A stretch of 64,000 nucleotides of DNA. It comes from Natronococcus sp. CG52 (lineage in GTDB: Archaea; Halobacteriota; Halobacteria; Halobacteriales; Natrialbaceae). The DNA lies in the NCBI RefSeq assembly GCF_023913515.1, contig NZ_CP099391.1:1240001-1304000 (forward strand), written 5' to 3'. The notes under the pieces were generated by a model that saw nothing but the letters and a program-made list of their open reading frames with translations, searched no databases and was not told the origin of the DNA. Made by a program: the position numbers and the translations under genes. This document shows, piece after piece, positions 17,679 through 26,992 of the stretch; the first letter of the stretch is position 1; every line of letters begins with the position of its first letter.

Positions 17679-18985
17679 GTCGACTCACCTCCGTCTTCGA
17701 CGGCGACGCCATCTGACGGACGTCTCGTAAGTGGGATCGCCGCCGCCGTCTCCTCGCGATGGCCGAGTAACCCTTCCGGCCGTCGTTGCATCAGTACGAT
17801 GAGCGTGATCCCCATAATAACGAACTGGAGGGTCAGCAGGTTATCGAACGTGTACCGCAGCAGCGGTATCGGATCGGCCGCCAGCAGGGCTCCGGACCCT
17901 TCCGCGAACGTGTTCGGGGCCGCTTCGACGTCGACCCACGAGTAGATCAGTCGACGGATGTACCGCGGCCCCTCGAAGAGGACGGCCACGAACAGCCCGG
18001 ATCCGAGGATGCTTCCCGTGTTCGATCCCGCGCCGCCGATGATCAGTGCGATCCAGATGAAAAACGTAACGTGCGGGCGGAACGCGTCTGGCGTAACCCC
18101 AGTCCGGCGGAATCGCCACAGGATGCCCGCCAGCCCCATAAGCGCACACCCGAGGACGAACACCTTGATCTTGAACGTGTTCGTGTCCTTCCCGAGTGAC
18201 TGTGCCGCCTCCTCGTCTTCGCGAATCGCCTTGAGTACGCGCCCGAACGGCGATCGGCTGGTTCGCTGGATGAGCCAGTAGAAGCCGACGAGAAACAGGA
18301 GGAGGACCAGCGAATACGCGAGCGCTCGCGCCTGTCGCGGCCCGAATCCGAACCACCGATTCGTCGCGTCGACGAAGGTCGTGAACGCGGGGAGATCGAA
18401 GATGAAATTCATCGGATCCGAGTAGTTCGCGATGATTCCCCGACCGCCGCCCGTTCCGAGCTCCGTCCCGAAGATCGTAAAGCTCTCTAACGGGCCGGAC
18501 TTGAGAGCGAGGCGCACGATCTCGGAGAACGCGATGGTGACGATCGCGAGGTAGTCAGCGCGCAGTCGCAACGCCGGAAGCGCGACGATGAGTCCCGCGA
18601 TAGCGGCCGCGAGAACACCGCCGGCCACGGCGATCGGCATCGGAAGGCCGAGGCCCGGATACTGGGCCGCACCCGTCGTCTCGACGGGTTTGGCGAGCAT
18701 CATCGTCACGTACAACCCGATCGCCATGAACCCGGCGACCCCGATGTTGAACAGTCCGGTGTAGCCCCAGTGTAAGTTCAACGCGAGGGCGACCATGCCG
18801 TAGACGGCGATGAGGTACGTCAACTGTCTGAGCGTGTTGACGATACCGTCCATCGAGTATCCGAGCGCCAGCCCGATCGCCGCGTACACGACGTAGATGG
18901 CGCCGATGACTGCCAGGATCTTCACCGCGTCGTACTCCCAGTACTCGTCGAACCGATCTCGTACGTTGATTTCGTTCGTGCTCAT
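17675..18985 (-). CDS. livM: branched-chain amino acid ABC permease, LivM type
   Basis: This 436-residue membrane protein has about 10 helices. The motif region LNLHWGYTGLFNIGVAGFMAIG and the EAA-like cytosolic loop RSPFGRVLKAIREDEEAAQSLGKD mark LivM. Extra hydrophilic stretches at the N-terminus and near the C-terminus (NTFAEGSGALLAAD) make it longer than many homologues. It overlaps livH by 4 nt and livG by 4 nt. It forms the membrane channel with LivH. Confidence 0.9.
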   Translation of the reverse strand: MSTNEINVRDRFDEYWEYDAVKILAVIGAIYVVYAAIGLALGYSMDGIVNTLRQLTYLIAVYGMVALALNLHWGYTGLFNIGVAGFMAIGLYVTMMLAKPVETTGAAQYPGLGLPMPIAVAGGVLAAAIAGLIVALPALRLRADYLAIVTIAFSEIVRLALKSGPLESFTIFGTELGTGGGRGIIANYSDPMNFIFDLPAFTTFVDATNRWFGFGPRQARALAYSLVLLLFLVGFYWLIQRTSRSPFGRVLKAIREDEEAAQSLGKDTNTFKIKVFVLGCALMGLAGILWRFRRTGVTPDAFRPHVTFFIWIALIIGGAGSNTGSILGSGLFVAVLFEGPRYIRRLIYSWVDVEAAPNTFAEGSGALLAADPIPLLRYTFDNLLTLQFVIMGITLIVLMQRRPEGLLGHREETAAAIPLTRRPSDGVAVEDGGEST

Positions 18986-20115
18986 GCTGTCGTCTTCCCT
19001 CCGAACAGTCCCGATGGTTTGATCAGCAGTACGACGATCATGATGAGGAACGCGGTGATCGTGGTGAAGTCACCGCCCGGTAACCAGATCAGGGAGAGGC
19101 GCATCGCCAGTCCGATGACGATTCCGCCGACGATGGCGCCGTAAACCGAACCGATACCGCCGAGGATCACCGCGGAGAAGATAAGCAGCAGTAACAGCCA
19201 GCCGAACTGATAACTGATCGTTCCCGTCCAGAGCACCATGAGGTACCCCGCGACGCCCGCCAGGCCGCCGCCGATGATCCACGTCCAGCGAATGACGCGT
19301 TCGGTCGGAATGCCGGTCACCTGCGCGAGGTCCTTGTTGTCGGACATCGCGCGCATCGCTTTCCCCAACTTCGTTTTCTGGAGCAGGAGGTGGACACCGA
19401 TCATGAGGCTACCCGCCGCCACCAGCAGTGTGAAGTCGTGCATGTCGACGTTGACGGTTCCGTCGACCAACAGGAAATCGAACTCCGGCAGTCCGAAGGT
19501 GCTCGTCGTTCCGCGCGTACGCGACGAGTAGACGAACACGAGGAGGTACCGGAGCGCGAACGCGACCCCGATACTCGCGATCAACAGCGGAATCCCGCCA
19601 GAACCGCGCATCGGCTTGTACACGTACCGATCGATAAGCAGGACGAGTGCGGCGGTGGCGACGCCGGTGAACACGAGGCCGATCAGAATCGCCAGCGGCG
19701 TCGACCAGATCGAAATGCCGATCTCAGCGCCCCCGACCCCGCGCTGCGGGGCGACGAGGGCGAGGTGTCCGAAACTCACCTCCTCCCCGAACATGAGCGT
19801 TCGTCCGGCGATGAGATACGTTATACCCCAGCCGAGAAACGCCCCCGTCGAGATGTAGTCCCCGTGGGCGAAATTCGCGAAGTTCAGGATGCTGTACGTC
19901 ATCGAGAGGCCGATGCCGGCCAGTCCGATGATCAGACCGTACATCAACCCTTGCCAGGCGTACCTGCCGATCCGGGAGATGCTGTATCTCCCCGTCACAA
20001 CCCCGTGGACGAGATCCACGGCCAGTACCAGGGTCACGAATACTGCGAGTACGAGCATAATCTGCTCGAGAGTGAGCCCCCGCCCTCGATTTACCACCTC
20101 ATCGACAGTCGCCAT
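18982..20115 (-). CDS. livH: branched-chain amino acid ABC permease, LivH type
   Basis: This 377-residue membrane protein has 8-9 helices. The opening hydrophobic block is followed by GLIIGLAGIGLSMTYSILNFANFAHGD, a LivH hallmark, and by the loop TKLGKAMRAMSDNKDLAQVTGI, the ATPase-contact region. It is the first gene of livHMGF. The promoter region upstream (20116-20283) holds a perfect 8-bp inverted repeat. The operon is convergent with the LivJ-like gene at 14681-15967, not in the same transcript. Confidence 0.9.
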   Translation of the reverse strand: MATVDEVVNRGRGLTLEQIMLVLAVFVTLVLAVDLVHGVVTGRYSISRIGRYAWQGLMYGLIIGLAGIGLSMTYSILNFANFAHGDYISTGAFLGWGITYLIAGRTLMFGEEVSFGHLALVAPQRGVGGAEIGISIWSTPLAILIGLVFTGVATAALVLLIDRYVYKPMRGSGGIPLLIASIGVAFALRYLLVFVYSSRTRGTTSTFGLPEFDFLLVDGTVNVDMHDFTLLVAAGSLMIGVHLLLQKTKLGKAMRAMSDNKDLAQVTGIPTERVIRWTWIIGGGLAGVAGYLMVLWTGTISYQFGWLLLLLIFSAVILGGIGSVYGAIVGGIVIGLAMRLSLIWLPGGDFTTITAFLIMIVVLLIKPSGLFGGKTTA

Positions 20116-20153
20116 TGGTACCCCTCCACATAGTCACCTACTTTTTCGGACCC

Positions 20154-20199
20154 CCTGTTATATGTTCCGGTGTGACACGGTGTTGTGACCCATAACAGG
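20154..20199. promoter_or_regulatory. inverted repeat upstream of livH
   Basis: CCTGTTAT (20154-20161) and ATAACAGG (20192-20199) are exact reverse complements separated by 30 nt. Between them lie GTGTGACAC and GTTGTGAC, two further related half-sites. The unit is 39-84 nt upstream of the livH start. It looks like an operator for a dimeric regulator, though none is encoded next to it. Confidence 0.45.
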
Positions 20200-20283
20200 T
20201 GCGTTCGGCCGGATCCGTTTCACACGCCGTCCGATTAATCCGCCACTAGCGAGCGACGGTTGGAGACCGGGACCCCGGTCTCG

Positions 20284-21006
20284 TTAGGCCTCGCCGTAAA
20301 CGGGCACGGCTGCACCGCTCGTCACTGCCGCCCCGTCGCTACAGAGAAACGCCAGCACGTCCGCGATCTCGCGCGGTTCGACCCACGAGTCGTGATCGGC
20401 GTCGGGCATCATCTCACGGTTCATCGGCGTGTCGATCACGCTGGGCATCACGCAGTTCGCCCGGACGACGCCCTCGTTCTCCTCGGCCAGCGTCTCCGTC
20501 AGCAGTCGGATTCCGGCCTTCGTGATCCGGTAGGGACCGTCACCCTCCCCTCCCTCGAGCGACGACCGAGCGCTGATGCTGACGATCGATCCTTCGGACT
20601 GCTGGAGGTGGGGCAGCGCGCGCTTCGAGGCCAGGAAGGCCGTCTTCAGGTTCACGTCGACCAGCAGGTCGAACTCCTCGAGGTCGGTCTCCTCGATCGG
20701 ATCGCCGCCGCGCCAGGTGCCGGCGATGTTACAGAGGTGATCGATCCGACCGTGGTCGTCGACGAGATCGTCGACGAGGCGCGCGACGTCGTCCTCGTCG
20801 GTCAGGTCGGCCTCGTAAAAGTGGGTTCCGGCGTCGGTCTCGAGCAAACTGCCCTCGTCGTCGGGTTCGACCACGTCGACGGCACAGACGGTCGCACCGG
20901 CCTCGCGAAAGCGGTCGACGGTCGCGCTTCCCAGCGCACCGCTCGCACCCGTGATCACGGCGACGGTTCCGTCGAAGTCGACGTCGAAGGCTGTCTTCGG
21001 TGACAT
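20284..21006 (-). CDS. short-chain dehydrogenase/reductase (SDR) family oxidoreductase
   Basis: This 240-residue classical SDR has the NAD(P) motif VAVITGASGALGSATVDRF (TGxxxGxG), CNIAGTWRGG in place of NNAG, the Ser of VSISARSSLEGG and the catalytic pair in PYRITKAGIRL (YxxxK). Tyr and Lys are intact. Start 21006 places the Rossmann motif near residue 15; an upstream frame start at 21057 adds an unlikely leader. The cofactor and alcohol/ketone substrate are not determinable. It is a single gene in a 168-nt spacing from livH. Confidence 0.87.
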   Translation of the reverse strand: MSPKTAFDVDFDGTVAVITGASGALGSATVDRFREAGATVCAVDVVEPDDEGSLLETDAGTHFYEADLTDEDDVARLVDDLVDDHGRIDHLCNIAGTWRGGDPIEETDLEEFDLLVDVNLKTAFLASKRALPHLQQSEGSIVSISARSSLEGGEGDGPYRITKAGIRLLTETLAEENEGVVRANCVMPSVIDTPMNREMMPDADHDSWVEPREIADVLAFLCSDGAAVTSGAAVPVYGEA

Positions 21007-21102
21007 ACCGTCCCCTCCAACGGCAAGACAGATCAATCGTCGGGGCGCTGGCGGCAACGTCTGCGGAGCCGGGAGTGAGAGGGATCCGGCGAAGAAGAAC
21101 CG

Positions 21103-21603
21103 TCAGGAGGAGATCGGCGGAAGCGAGGCTCGCTCGAACCAGAAGCGCTCGATCGCGCTCGCGATCCGCTCGAATGCGGCGGGGTCGGACGGCTTCGTGA
21201 GGTAGGCGTTTGCGGCGCGGTCGTAACTCTCGTTGACGTCCTCGCTGGCGTTCGAGTTCGTCAGCACGAGTACCGGTAAGTGAGCCAGTTCGCCGTCCGC
21301 TCGAACCGCCTCGAGAAACTCGAATCCGTCCATTCCGGGAAGTTCCAGGTTGAGAAGCACGAGGTCCGGAACCGGATCGGTCTCGTCGACGCGCTGCTCG
21401 AGGAACTCCAGTGCCGCCTCGCCGTCCGGCACCACGTCGATCGTGGTTTCCGTCGAAACCGCCCCGAAGGCCTCACAGACGAGTTGCGCGTCGTCGGAGT
21501 CACTCTCGACGAGTAACATCCGTACGCGGTCTTCGGCCGCGGCGTCGTATCGGTACTCCTCCAGGACCGAGGACCCCGAGGTCAAAACATATTGACTTTT
21601 CAT
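21103..21603 (-). CDS. response-regulator receiver domain protein lacking the phospho-acceptor Asp
   Basis: This 166-residue single receiver domain has the order LLVESDSDDAQLV, DLVLLNLELPGMDGFEFLEAVR, VLVLTNSNASED (T) and NAYLTKPSD (K). In active receivers the third strand reads LLDLxLPG. Here the codon is AAC, so Asn replaces the phosphorylated Asp (Asn85, or Asn57 if the ATG at 21519 is used). One of the two acidic residues of the first loop is also changed (ES instead of ED). Thr and Lys are kept. It is probably phosphorylation-independent. No histidine kinase is adjacent. Confidence 0.82.
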   Translation of the reverse strand: MKSQYVLTSGSSVLEEYRYDAAAEDRVRMLLVESDSDDAQLVCEAFGAVSTETTIDVVPDGEAALEFLEQRVDETDPVPDLVLLNLELPGMDGFEFLEAVRADGELAHLPVLVLTNSNASEDVNESYDRAANAYLTKPSDPAAFERIASAIERFWFERASLPPISS

Positions 21604-21855
21604 ACTATACTGAAACTATGACTGTTTACTTATCGTGACTATATAAGTCTGTTTGCCGACAGGCGACGATTACTGATCACTCCTATATGGCGAATAGTTA
21701 TTCGTGGGGCGCTGAGTCTCCCGTTTATTACGACTACACGGACAATCTAAATCATATCGGAACGGTATCATATGTGCGGAGTCATCCCGGTCGGCAGCTG
21801 TGACGGAATCGGCAGACCACAGGCTAAAGCCGTCCCCCGTCGTTTCTCCGTTCGA

Positions 21856-22524
21856 ATGCGTCTGATCGCTCATCGCGGCTTCGCCGCGACGGCTCCGGAG
21901 AACACGATCGCTGCCGTTCAGTCCGCGGCAGCCCAGGCCGACGCCGTCGAGTTCGACGTGAGACGTTGCGGATCGGGCGAACTCGTCGTGATCCACGACG
22001 AGACGATCGATCGGGTCACCGGGAGCGTCGGCACGGTCGCCGACACCGCACTCGAGGAGCTGCGGACGCTCTCGGTGTTCGAGTCGGACGAGCGAATCCC
22101 GACGCTCGAGGAGATGCTCGAGGCGCTCCCGCCACACGTCGAGGTCAACCTCGAGATGAAAGAGCTCGGTATCGCCGGGGACATCCTCGAGGCCGTCACG
22201 GCCGTCGAGAATCGGGTCGTCGTCACCTCCTTCCTGCTCCCCGAACTGCGATCGATCCGGGAACACGACCGTGACCAGCCGACGGGACTGCTCGTCAGCC
22301 GGCGACTCGAGTCTCCGGTCACCACCGCCGTCGAACTCGATTGCGACGTCATCGGTGCGAACTACTGGCGCTGTCTGACGACGCGTCTCGTCCCCCGGGC
22401 GAAGGCGGTGGGACTCGAGATACACGCCTGGGCGATCGAGCGATGGACGACCGCGCGAGTGCTCGGACTCCGCGGCGTCGACTGTATCTCCGCGGATCGT
22501 CCGATTCAGCTCGTCGGCCGCTGA
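21856..22524 (+). CDS. glycerophosphodiester phosphodiesterase family protein
   Basis: This 222-residue GDPD starts MRLIAHRGFAATAPENTIAA, with the catalytic His-Arg and the metal-binding Glu. It has EFDVRRCGSGELVVIHDETIDR (the E-D pair and second His) and EVNLEMKE (third metal Glu). The family hydrolyses glycerophosphodiesters to glycerol-3-phosphate and an alcohol. The product could feed glycerol-phosphate metabolism, but no glp operon is adjacent. The upstream in-frame ATG at 21772 was rejected because it adds 28 residues ahead of the conserved HRG motif. Confidence 0.9.
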   Translation: MRLIAHRGFAATAPENTIAAVQSAAAQADAVEFDVRRCGSGELVVIHDETIDRVTGSVGTVADTALEELRTLSVFESDERIPTLEEMLEALPPHVEVNLEMKELGIAGDILEAVTAVENRVVVTSFLLPELRSIREHDRDQPTGLLVSRRLESPVTTAVELDCDVIGANYWRCLTTRLVPRAKAVGLEIHAWAIERWTTARVLGLRGVDCISADRPIQLVGR

Positions 22525-22550
22525 AACGACGCCACGGCGCTACCTGCCGG

Positions 22551-23567
22551 CTACGAAAGCTGATCACAGGCCCACGCCGCCCGATCGCGTACAGTCGGCT
22601 CCGGATCTCCGGTCGCGAGCCGCGAAAGTTGCTCGCGGGCTTCGGTGACGTTCCCGTAGCCGAGCGCGACGCAGGCGTTCGCGCGGACGGACGGGGACTC
22701 GTCCCCGAGCAGTTCGAGCAGTTGCGTCCGCGCAGGATCGACGACGTTCGGTCGTCCGGCGGCGACGCGGCCGATCGTGACCGCCGCGTTGGCCCGCGTC
22801 TTCGCGTCGTCGCTCTCGAGGGCCGGGGCGATCACGGGGCAGGCCTCCTCGACCGCGGACGGCGTCTGATGAGCGACGTCGGCCAGACAGCCGATCGCGT
22901 TCCGCCGCAGCGAGTCGTCGTCGTGATCGGCGAGTTCGATCGCGTGCTCGACGAACGAGAGCGACGAAAGCGAGAGCTCCGAGCGAGCGACGCGACCCAG
23001 CACGGTGAGCGTCGGGACACCGTTCGCCTCGGGGTTCGCCGCCAGCGCGTCCGAAAGCAACGGTACTGCCGGCTCGAGCGCGTCCGGATCCGTCCGCGAA
23101 ACGCGCATCAGCGTCCGGAGTCCCCAGCGGTCGTACCCCCGACGAACCGACAGCACGGCGACGATCGTCGGGACGTGACCCGCGACGGCCTCCGGCTGGT
23201 CGGCGGCGACGGCGGCGAGACAGCGAAGCAGGTGTCGCGTCGCCGGTGCTCGTTCGTGGTCGGCGGCGAACCAGATGAGTTCGTCGACCGACGGAGCGAC
23301 GTCGGCCGGCGCCTCTCGCGCCAGTTCGGCGAGACAGTACGCGACGTCTTCCCGGGCCTCGAATTCCGGTCGGGTCAGCAACCCCCGGAGCTTCGGAACC
23401 GTCGGCACGTACGCGCCCGGTCGGTCGTCGATCCCCTTACGGATCGTTCGTACGGCGGCCTGTCTGGTTTCCGGTTCCTGAGCGTCGAGCCGTGCGAGTA
23501 CCGACGGCAGATCCGCCGTGCCGGATCGACGACTCTGCTCGACGGCCTCGCCCCCATCCCCGTCCAT
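22551..23567 (-). CDS. HEAT-repeat protein
   Basis: The product is about 338 residues of repeated helical pairs. Units recur roughly every 35-40 residues, for example EPETRQAAVRTIRKGI, DSLRRNAIGCLADVAHQ, DAKTRANAAVTIGRVA, SPSVRANACVALGYG and EPTVRDRAAWACDQL, the pattern of HEAT/PBS-lyase-like repeats. Such solenoids are protein-interaction scaffolds. No catalytic motif is present. Start 23567 was chosen because TTTTAC on the minus strand about 25-30 nt upstream could serve a leaderless message. It lies just after spoVR on the same strand. Function is unknown. Confidence 0.8.
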   Translation of the reverse strand: MDGDGGEAVEQSRRSGTADLPSVLARLDAQEPETRQAAVRTIRKGIDDRPGAYVPTVPKLRGLLTRPEFEAREDVAYCLAELAREAPADVAPSVDELIWFAADHERAPATRHLLRCLAAVAADQPEAVAGHVPTIVAVLSVRRGYDRWGLRTLMRVSRTDPDALEPAVPLLSDALAANPEANGVPTLTVLGRVARSELSLSSLSFVEHAIELADHDDDSLRRNAIGCLADVAHQTPSAVEEACPVIAPALESDDAKTRANAAVTIGRVAAGRPNVVDPARTQLLELLGDESPSVRANACVALGYGNVTEAREQLSRLATGDPEPTVRDRAAWACDQLS

Positions 23568-23643
23568 CTCGTGTGAGCCATGCGTGAAAGTCAGTAAAAG
23601 TGTTCCGACCGTTTTTTCCATCCCGGTTCGCACAATCGGCGGC

Positions 23644-25671
23644 TCAGGCGAGCCATTCGTCCGGCTTCGTGTCGTAGTCGACGTCGTCGGCCGAGAGGTG
23701 TTCGACCTCCTCCCAGGGGACGTCCTCGATCGTCACCTCGGTCCCGTCGTACCGGAGCAGTTTCCCGCGCTCTTCGGGTTCGGGTTCGCGGTTGCGACGC
23801 TTTGCGACCTCGACGTCGTGTTCGTCGACCTCCTTGACGATCGTCAGCAGGTTCACGGGACGACCCCAGAGTTCGAAGATCCGCTTCAGCGTCTCCCGGG
23901 CCTGCCCGAGGTCGAGCATCACGCCGTTGTACTGGTGGCCGAGCAGCAGTTCGTTCGCGTTGTTGTAGTTCCCGTCGTAGACGGCGATCGTCGGCTTCCC
24001 GAAGTTCGTGAACTGCAACAGCAGCTTCTTTTTGACGTCCTCGGCGGCGTCGCTGGCGACGTGGAACTGCCCCGTCGCTTGCGAGTGCTCGTAGGTGAAG
24101 TAGTTGTTCTCCGTGATGAACTCCTGGGTGAGAAACTCGTCCAAGAACGTGACGTCGTTGTGGCTCTCGCGGACGTCGAAGAGCCGATCCCAGCCCGCGG
24201 CGAAGTCGACGTCTTCGAGCGCCTCCCCGACCGACGCGTACCGGGCGTCGTCGAAGAGGTAGCGGCCGATCCGCTCGAGTTCGTTCTGGTTGACCCGGCT
24301 CAAGAACCCGCGGTTCTGACGCTCGACCAGCGAGTAATGTCGGCGGGCCAGCCCCTCGTAGGTGAGCAGCTTCCAGGGGTACTTTTCGACGCTAATTTCG
24401 CCCACCCGAGCGCGCTCGAGCGCTTCGTCGTCGATCCACTCGTCGGGAAGCTCTGCGAGATCGTCGAGGCTCTCGGCATCGATGCTGGCGAGCGCTTCCG
24501 GCGGCTCCAGGATCTCGAGGACCTCGTCGAAGTCGACGACCTCCGTCAGGTTGCGCCAGGAGATCCCCTCGACGCGCAGCAGGCGCTCGAGCACCTCGCG
24601 GCGGTTGGTCGTGTTCTCGACGTACTCCCACAGCTCCATCCCGAGACTGTAGGGGTTGAGACCGCCGGAGGCGAGCACCTTCGCCATGTGATCCGCGTAG
24701 TTTACGAACTCGTCGTCGCCGGCGAACACCTCGTCGGTCATCATCGTCGACTCCCAGTAGGCGGCCCACCCTTCGTTCATCACCTTGGTCATCTTCTGGG
24801 CGGCGAAGTAGTACGCCTCCGCCCGCATCATATCGAGGACGTCCCGCTGCCAGGGCTCCATCTCGACGGCGCGCCCGGCATCCTCGTCGTACCGTTTGCC
24901 GTGCTCGCGGACGAACGCCAGCACGTCCTTCTGGGGCGTTTCGGGGAAGTTCGAGGGGCCATCTTCGCCCTCGAGCTTTTCGATCCACTCCTCGTCGAAC
25001 ACCTCCCCTTTGATCTCGTCGGAGAGCCCCAGTTCGTCGAGTTTCGCGGCCAGGTCCTCGTCGATCTCCTCGACGGGGCCGTCGATGTCGAGTCGACGGG
25101 TAAACACCTGGTGCTGGTCGATGTTGTCCTCGAGCGAGAGACCGTGATCGATCCACTTCTCGACCTCGGCGCGGTCGATCTCGGGATCGGACATGTACTC
25201 GTCGATCGAGCGAGCGTGACGCTCGAGCATGGCCGCGGCGTTGACCTGCCCCTCGTCGGACTGGCCCCGAGTGAAGAGGCCGAACCACTCGTTGTTCGCG
25301 AAGAAGTCGGAGTGGGCCTCGACGTGCGTGATGACCGCCTTCTGGTCGGCCAGCGTGTTCGACTCCTGGAGGAACGCGTGAGCCGGGTTGTCGTTGTTGA
25401 CGATCTCGAAGGCCTTGCCGCCGCCGTACTGGCCTTGTTTCTGCTGGCGGTCGTACTGCATCCCCCACCGCCAGTGGGGGTACCGCGACTGGAACCCGCC
25501 GTAGGCGATGAGTTCGTTCATCTCGTCGTAGTCGATGATCCAGTAGTTGACCGGGTACGGCTCGAGGCCGAGCTTCGTGGCGAGGTTGCGCGCCTCCAGA
25601 ACCGGTTCCTCGAGGTCGGTCGCGATCGCCTGTTTGCGGAATCTGTCGGCGTTTGAGTTGGACTTACTCAT
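23644..25671 (-). CDS. spoVR: SpoVR family protein
   Basis: The product is about 675 residues. The N-terminal third holds the family hallmarks [33 protein letters not shown] and [20 protein letters not shown]. The central LEPY-free helical part includes [12 protein letters not shown]. The family is defined from Bacillus SpoVR and E. coli YcgB and is almost always encoded with PrkA and YeaH. Biochemical activity is unknown. The ATG at 25671 overlaps the end of the upstream yeaH gene by 8 nt, so they are translationally coupled. Fourth gene of the prkA-prkA-yeaH-spoVR operon. Confidence 0.93.
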   Translation of the reverse strand: MSKSNSNADRFRKQAIATDLEEPVLEARNLATKLGLEPYPVNYWIIDYDEMNELIAYGGFQSRYPHWRWGMQYDRQQKQGQYGGGKAFEIVNNDNPAHAFLQESNTLADQKAVITHVEAHSDFFANNEWFGLFTRGQSDEGQVNAAAMLERHARSIDEYMSDPEIDRAEVEKWIDHGLSLEDNIDQHQVFTRRLDIDGPVEEIDEDLAAKLDELGLSDEIKGEVFDEEWIEKLEGEDGPSNFPETPQKDVLAFVREHGKRYDEDAGRAVEMEPWQRDVLDMMRAEAYYFAAQKMTKVMNEGWAAYWESTMMTDEVFAGDDEFVNYADHMAKVLASGGLNPYSLGMELWEYVENTTNRREVLERLLRVEGISWRNLTEVVDFDEVLEILEPPEALASIDAESLDDLAELPDEWIDDEALERARVGEISVEKYPWKLLTYEGLARRHYSLVERQNRGFLSRVNQNELERIGRYLFDDARYASVGEALEDVDFAAGWDRLFDVRESHNDVTFLDEFLTQEFITENNYFTYEHSQATGQFHVASDAAEDVKKKLLLQFTNFGKPTIAVYDGNYNNANELLLGHQYNGVMLDLGQARETLKRIFELWGRPVNLLTIVKEVDEHDVEVAKRRNREPEPEERGKLLRYDGTEVTIEDVPWEEVEHLSADDVDYDTKPDEWLA

Positions 25672-26992
25672 CGGTCTCACTCTCCGTGCTGAGAATCTCG
25701 TAGATCGCGTCGGTCACGTCGTCCTTGCCGTTGACGTAGGCCACGGCCACGTCGGCGGCGTCGGTGCCGAAGTGGCGCTCGAGTTCCTCGGCGTGGGTGG
25801 CGTTGATCGCGTTGCCGCTCGGCTGGGTCTCCACGTAGGCGTGAAGGTTCGCCGGGATCTCCTCCATCAGCGGAATCACCCGTTCGCCGGTGTCGTTGCT
25901 CGAGTTCTCGGAGTCGCCCGCCGCGAAGACGTAGCGGTTCCAGTCGGTCCAGGGGTACTCCTCTAACAGCTCGGCGGCGAGTTCGTACGCGCTCGAAATC
26001 TTCGTTCCGCCGCCGGATCGGATGCCGAAGAACTCCTCGCGATCGACCTCCCAGGCGTCGGCGTCGTGAGCGATGTAGACGAACTCGGCGTTGTCGTACT
26101 TCCCGGTGAGATACCAGTCGAGCGGCGTGAAGGTGCGCTCGACGAGTTCGCGTTTCTTCTCGCGCATCGATCCGGAGACGTCGCGGATGTTGACGACCAC
26201 GACGTTTTTCTCCTTCTCCTCGATGATCTTCGGGTAGCGGTAGCGCTCGTCCTCGCGGCGGAAGGGGACGTGTTTGATCCCCTCGCGCTGGATCTTCTGC
26301 TGAACGCTCTCGCGCTCGACGTTCTGCTCGACCTCCTCGATCGAGGCCCACGTGTTCCGTTCCTGGGACGGGATATCGTCGTAGGCGTCCTGGATCCAGG
26401 CCATCGACACGGGTAGGTTCTCGCCGCGGGCCCACTCGAAGACGTCGCGGGGGCCGAAGCCCTCGATCTTGCACACCTCGCGGAGGTACTCCTCGTCGAA
26501 GTCCATCGCGAGTTTGCGCTTTAACCCCTCCTTGAACATCCGCTCGAAGTCGAGCGTGCTGTCGGGTCCGGTTCGGGTGAGGTCGGTGAAGGGACCCTCC
26601 TTCTCCTCGACGACCTTCTTGCCCTTCGGATCGAGGTCGAGCCCGAGTTCCTCGTCGAGTTCCTGCGCGAACTCCTCGGGGTCCATCTCGTAGTACTCGT
26701 GGTCGCCACCCTCCTCGCCGGGTTCGTCGCCGTCGCCGTCGTCGTCACCCGGCTGGGGCTGTGGCTGGCCGACCGGCTGGCCGACGTCGGGGGTACCGCC
26801 GTCACCCTGTCCGACGCCGCCCTGGTCGCGCTGATCGTACTCGAACTCCGGCAGCGAGACGATCTTGACCGGAATCTGGATCTGGTCGGATCGACTGCCG
26901 CCGAGGTCGCCGTACTTGATGAAATCGGCGAGGTCCTCGCGGCGGTCCTCGCCGACTTCTCGGAATCGTTCGAGGTCGTCTCTCAGTCCCAT
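25664..26992 (-). CDS. yeaH: YeaH/YhbH family (DUF444) von Willebrand-like protein
   Basis: The product is about 442 residues, with start 26992 ([14 protein letters not shown]) matching the family; an extended frame to 27262 overlaps prkA too far. The N-terminal part has a Gly/Asp/Gln-rich linker, and the C-terminal half a VWA-like domain with a MIDAS-type DVSGSM in [19 protein letters not shown] and later [17 protein letters not shown]. The family works with PrkA kinases and SpoVR in stress or stationary phase in bacteria. Its start overlaps the stop of the upstream prkA by 10 nt. Confidence 0.92.
   Translation of the reverse strand: MGLRDDLERFREVGEDRREDLADFIKYGDLGGSRSDQIQIPVKIVSLPEFEYDQRDQGGVGQGDGGTPDVGQPVGQPQPQPGDDDGDGDEPGEEGGDHEYYEMDPEEFAQELDEELGLDLDPKGKKVVEEKEGPFTDLTRTGPDSTLDFERMFKEGLKRKLAMDFDEEYLREVCKIEGFGPRDVFEWARGENLPVSMAWIQDAYDDIPSQERNTWASIEEVEQNVERESVQQKIQREGIKHVPFRREDERYRYPKIIEEKEKNVVVVNIRDVSGSMREKKRELVERTFTPLDWYLTGKYDNAEFVYIAHDADAWEVDREEFFGIRSGGGTKISSAYELAAELLEEYPWTDWNRYVFAAGDSENSSNDTGERVIPLMEEIPANLHAYVETQPSGNAINATHAEELERHFGTDAADVAVAYVNGKDDVTDAIYEILSTESETDE

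Noticed and set aside
23518-25656. 712-codon plus-strand open frame over spoVR
   Set aside because: Antisense shadow; spoVR motifs are on the minus strand.
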